Positions 63,385 through 64,000 of a stretch of 64,000 nt of DNA are shown here, in pieces. A program made the position numbers and the translations under genes. The stretch lies in NCBI GenBank assembly GCA_913055635.1, contig CAJXLK010000007.1:1-64000 (forward strand), in the 5' to 3' direction. The stretch is from an uncultured Bacteroidota bacterium (GTDB taxonomy: Bacteria > Bacteroidota > Bacteroidia > Bacteroidales > UBA12077). The notes under the pieces are model-generated. The model was not told the origin of the DNA, made no database searches, and saw only the letters and a list, made by a program, of their open reading frames with translations. The first letter of the stretch is position 1. Each line of letters begins with the position of its first letter.

Positions 63385-64000
63385 ATGGGTGATTTTTATC
63401 AAAATGGATGGGTTACTACCTTGCACAATTTAAGGAACCGCACCACTGAAGATCTGGAAGAAAAGCTGGAAAAGTTTGCCGAGAACCGACCCATGGCGCT
63501 GGTCATACCCTGTTTGTATTCGGAACTGGAAGGCGATGCCCTTCCGCGCATCCTGGATGAACTGCAGAAAGTTAACTATATCAATGAAATCATCATTGGG
63601 CTCGACCGGGCCAATAAGGAGCAGTTTGAACACGCCAGGGAATATTTTTCCCGTCTTCCTCAGCATCATCGGATTTTATGGAACGACGGTCCGCGCATGA
63701 AGGCCCTTGACGATCTGCTGATCAAAAAACAAATCGCTCCCAGCCAAATGGGCAAAGGCCGGAATGCCTGGTTTTGTTACGGATACTTCATAGCTTCCGG
63801 CCGTTCTGAGGCCATTGCCCTGCATGATGCCGATATCATCACTTACTCCCGCTCCATGCTGGCCCGGCTGTTTTATCCGGTGGCCGACCCCCGGTTCAAC
63901 TATAAATTCTGCAAAGGCTTCTATTACCGTGAAGCCGAAGGCCAGCTCAAAGGCCGTGTAACCCGGCTGCTGGTGTATCCCCTGGTGCGTTCCCTGGAAG
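63385..64000 (+). CDS. GpgS-like glycosyltransferase (glucosyl-3-phosphoglycerate synthase type), 3' end outside window
   Basis: 205 codons are present, open to the edge. Family features of GT-A enzymes: MALVIPCLYSELEGDALPRI (nucleotide-sugar loop), GKGRNAWFCYGYFIASG, and AIALHDADIITYSRSMLARL with the metal-binding DxD (Asp-Ala-Asp). The block HDADI followed by LARLFYPV is that of glucosyl-3-phosphoglycerate synthases and their relatives. The start has an unusually good Shine-Dalgarno (GGGAGG, 6 nt before ATG) for this phylum. It would make glucosyl-3-phosphoglycerate from NDP-glucose and 3-phosphoglycerate; the upstream HAD enzyme may then dephosphorylate it. Confidence 0.7.
   Translation, partial: MGDFYQNGWVTTLHNLRNRTTEDLEEKLEKFAENRPMALVIPCLYSELEGDALPRILDELQKVNYINEIIIGLDRANKEQFEHAREYFSRLPQHHRILWNDGPRMKALDDLLIKKQIAPSQMGKGRNAWFCYGYFIASGRSEAIALHDADIITYSRSMLARLFYPVADPRFNYKFCKGFYYREAEGQLKGRVTRLLVYPLVRSLE

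Overview
The window reads as a piece of a Bacteroidota chromosome, probably a free-living, glycan-degrading member of the Bacteroidales/Marinilabiliales type. The evidence is a SusC/SusD polysaccharide utilisation locus (PUL) controlled by an ECF sigma/FecR pair, a PorQ protein of the type IX secretion system, the short (286-residue) primary sigma factor typical of the phylum, an ExbB/ExbD/ExbD cluster of Bacteroidota layout, and promoters of the TTTG-N19-TAnnTTTG type. Genus or species cannot be read from the sequence.

Layout. (1) 1-17119, all on the minus strand, is one PUL. Read in the direction of transcription it holds an ECF sigma factor, a 34-codon small ORF coupled to the anti-sigma gene, FecR, SusC, SusD, a surface lipoprotein, two paralogous clan GH-A lipoprotein hydrolases, a GH2 enzyme with a discoidin-type domain, a FucP-type MFS permease, a ROK sugar kinase and the start of a lipoprotein sulfatase. 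This gives a complete route: sensing, outer-membrane import, depolymerisation, uptake across the inner membrane and phosphorylation. The substrate is probably a sulfated beta-linked glycan, but the exact sugar is not shown. (2) 17120-30049 holds a decayed gene, L-lactate dehydrogenase, a DUF4105 protein, ribD, prmC-recX, two LPP20-like lipoproteins, prfB with its programmed +1 frameshift, an ArsC-like reductase, and two unrelated fumarases (class I and class II) next to each other. (3) 30050-46267 holds priA, pfkA, cmk-porQ, a long lysine-aminomutase-like radical SAM protein, an AcpH-like phosphodiesterase, a protein of the cyclic-2,3-diphosphoglycerate-synthetase family, aroB and proline dehydrogenase. 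(4) 46524-49912 is an operon of an M20 amidohydrolase, alanine racemase and an ornithine-racemase-like protein, followed by a divergent MarR/EamA pair. (5) 52312-54714 is the ExbB/ExbD proton channel, which energises TonB-dependent receptors such as the SusC here. It is followed by tRNA-Ser(GGA), tatD-ansA, gdhA, dprA and rpoD. (6) 60914-64000 is a three-gene cassette of a GT4 glycosyltransferase, a HAD phosphatase and a GpgS-like glycosyltransferase that runs off the end. It may make a glucosylglycerate-type compatible solute.

The most unusual feature is in the spaces between genes rather than in the genes. Several intergenic stretches carry diverged tandem arrays with different unit lengths (about 21, 44, 56, 65 and 140 bp). 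There are also two clusters of a 17-bp palindrome (ACCCCGCTAAGCGGGGT), a four-copy family of about 65-bp imperfect palindromes, and a perfect 23-bp inverted repeat. None of these is linked to a transposase, integrase or cas gene in the window. Other points worth following are the small ORF that links sigma and anti-sigma genes, the long radical SAM protein, and the cyclic-DPG-synthetase-like protein in what looks like a mesophilic bacterium.
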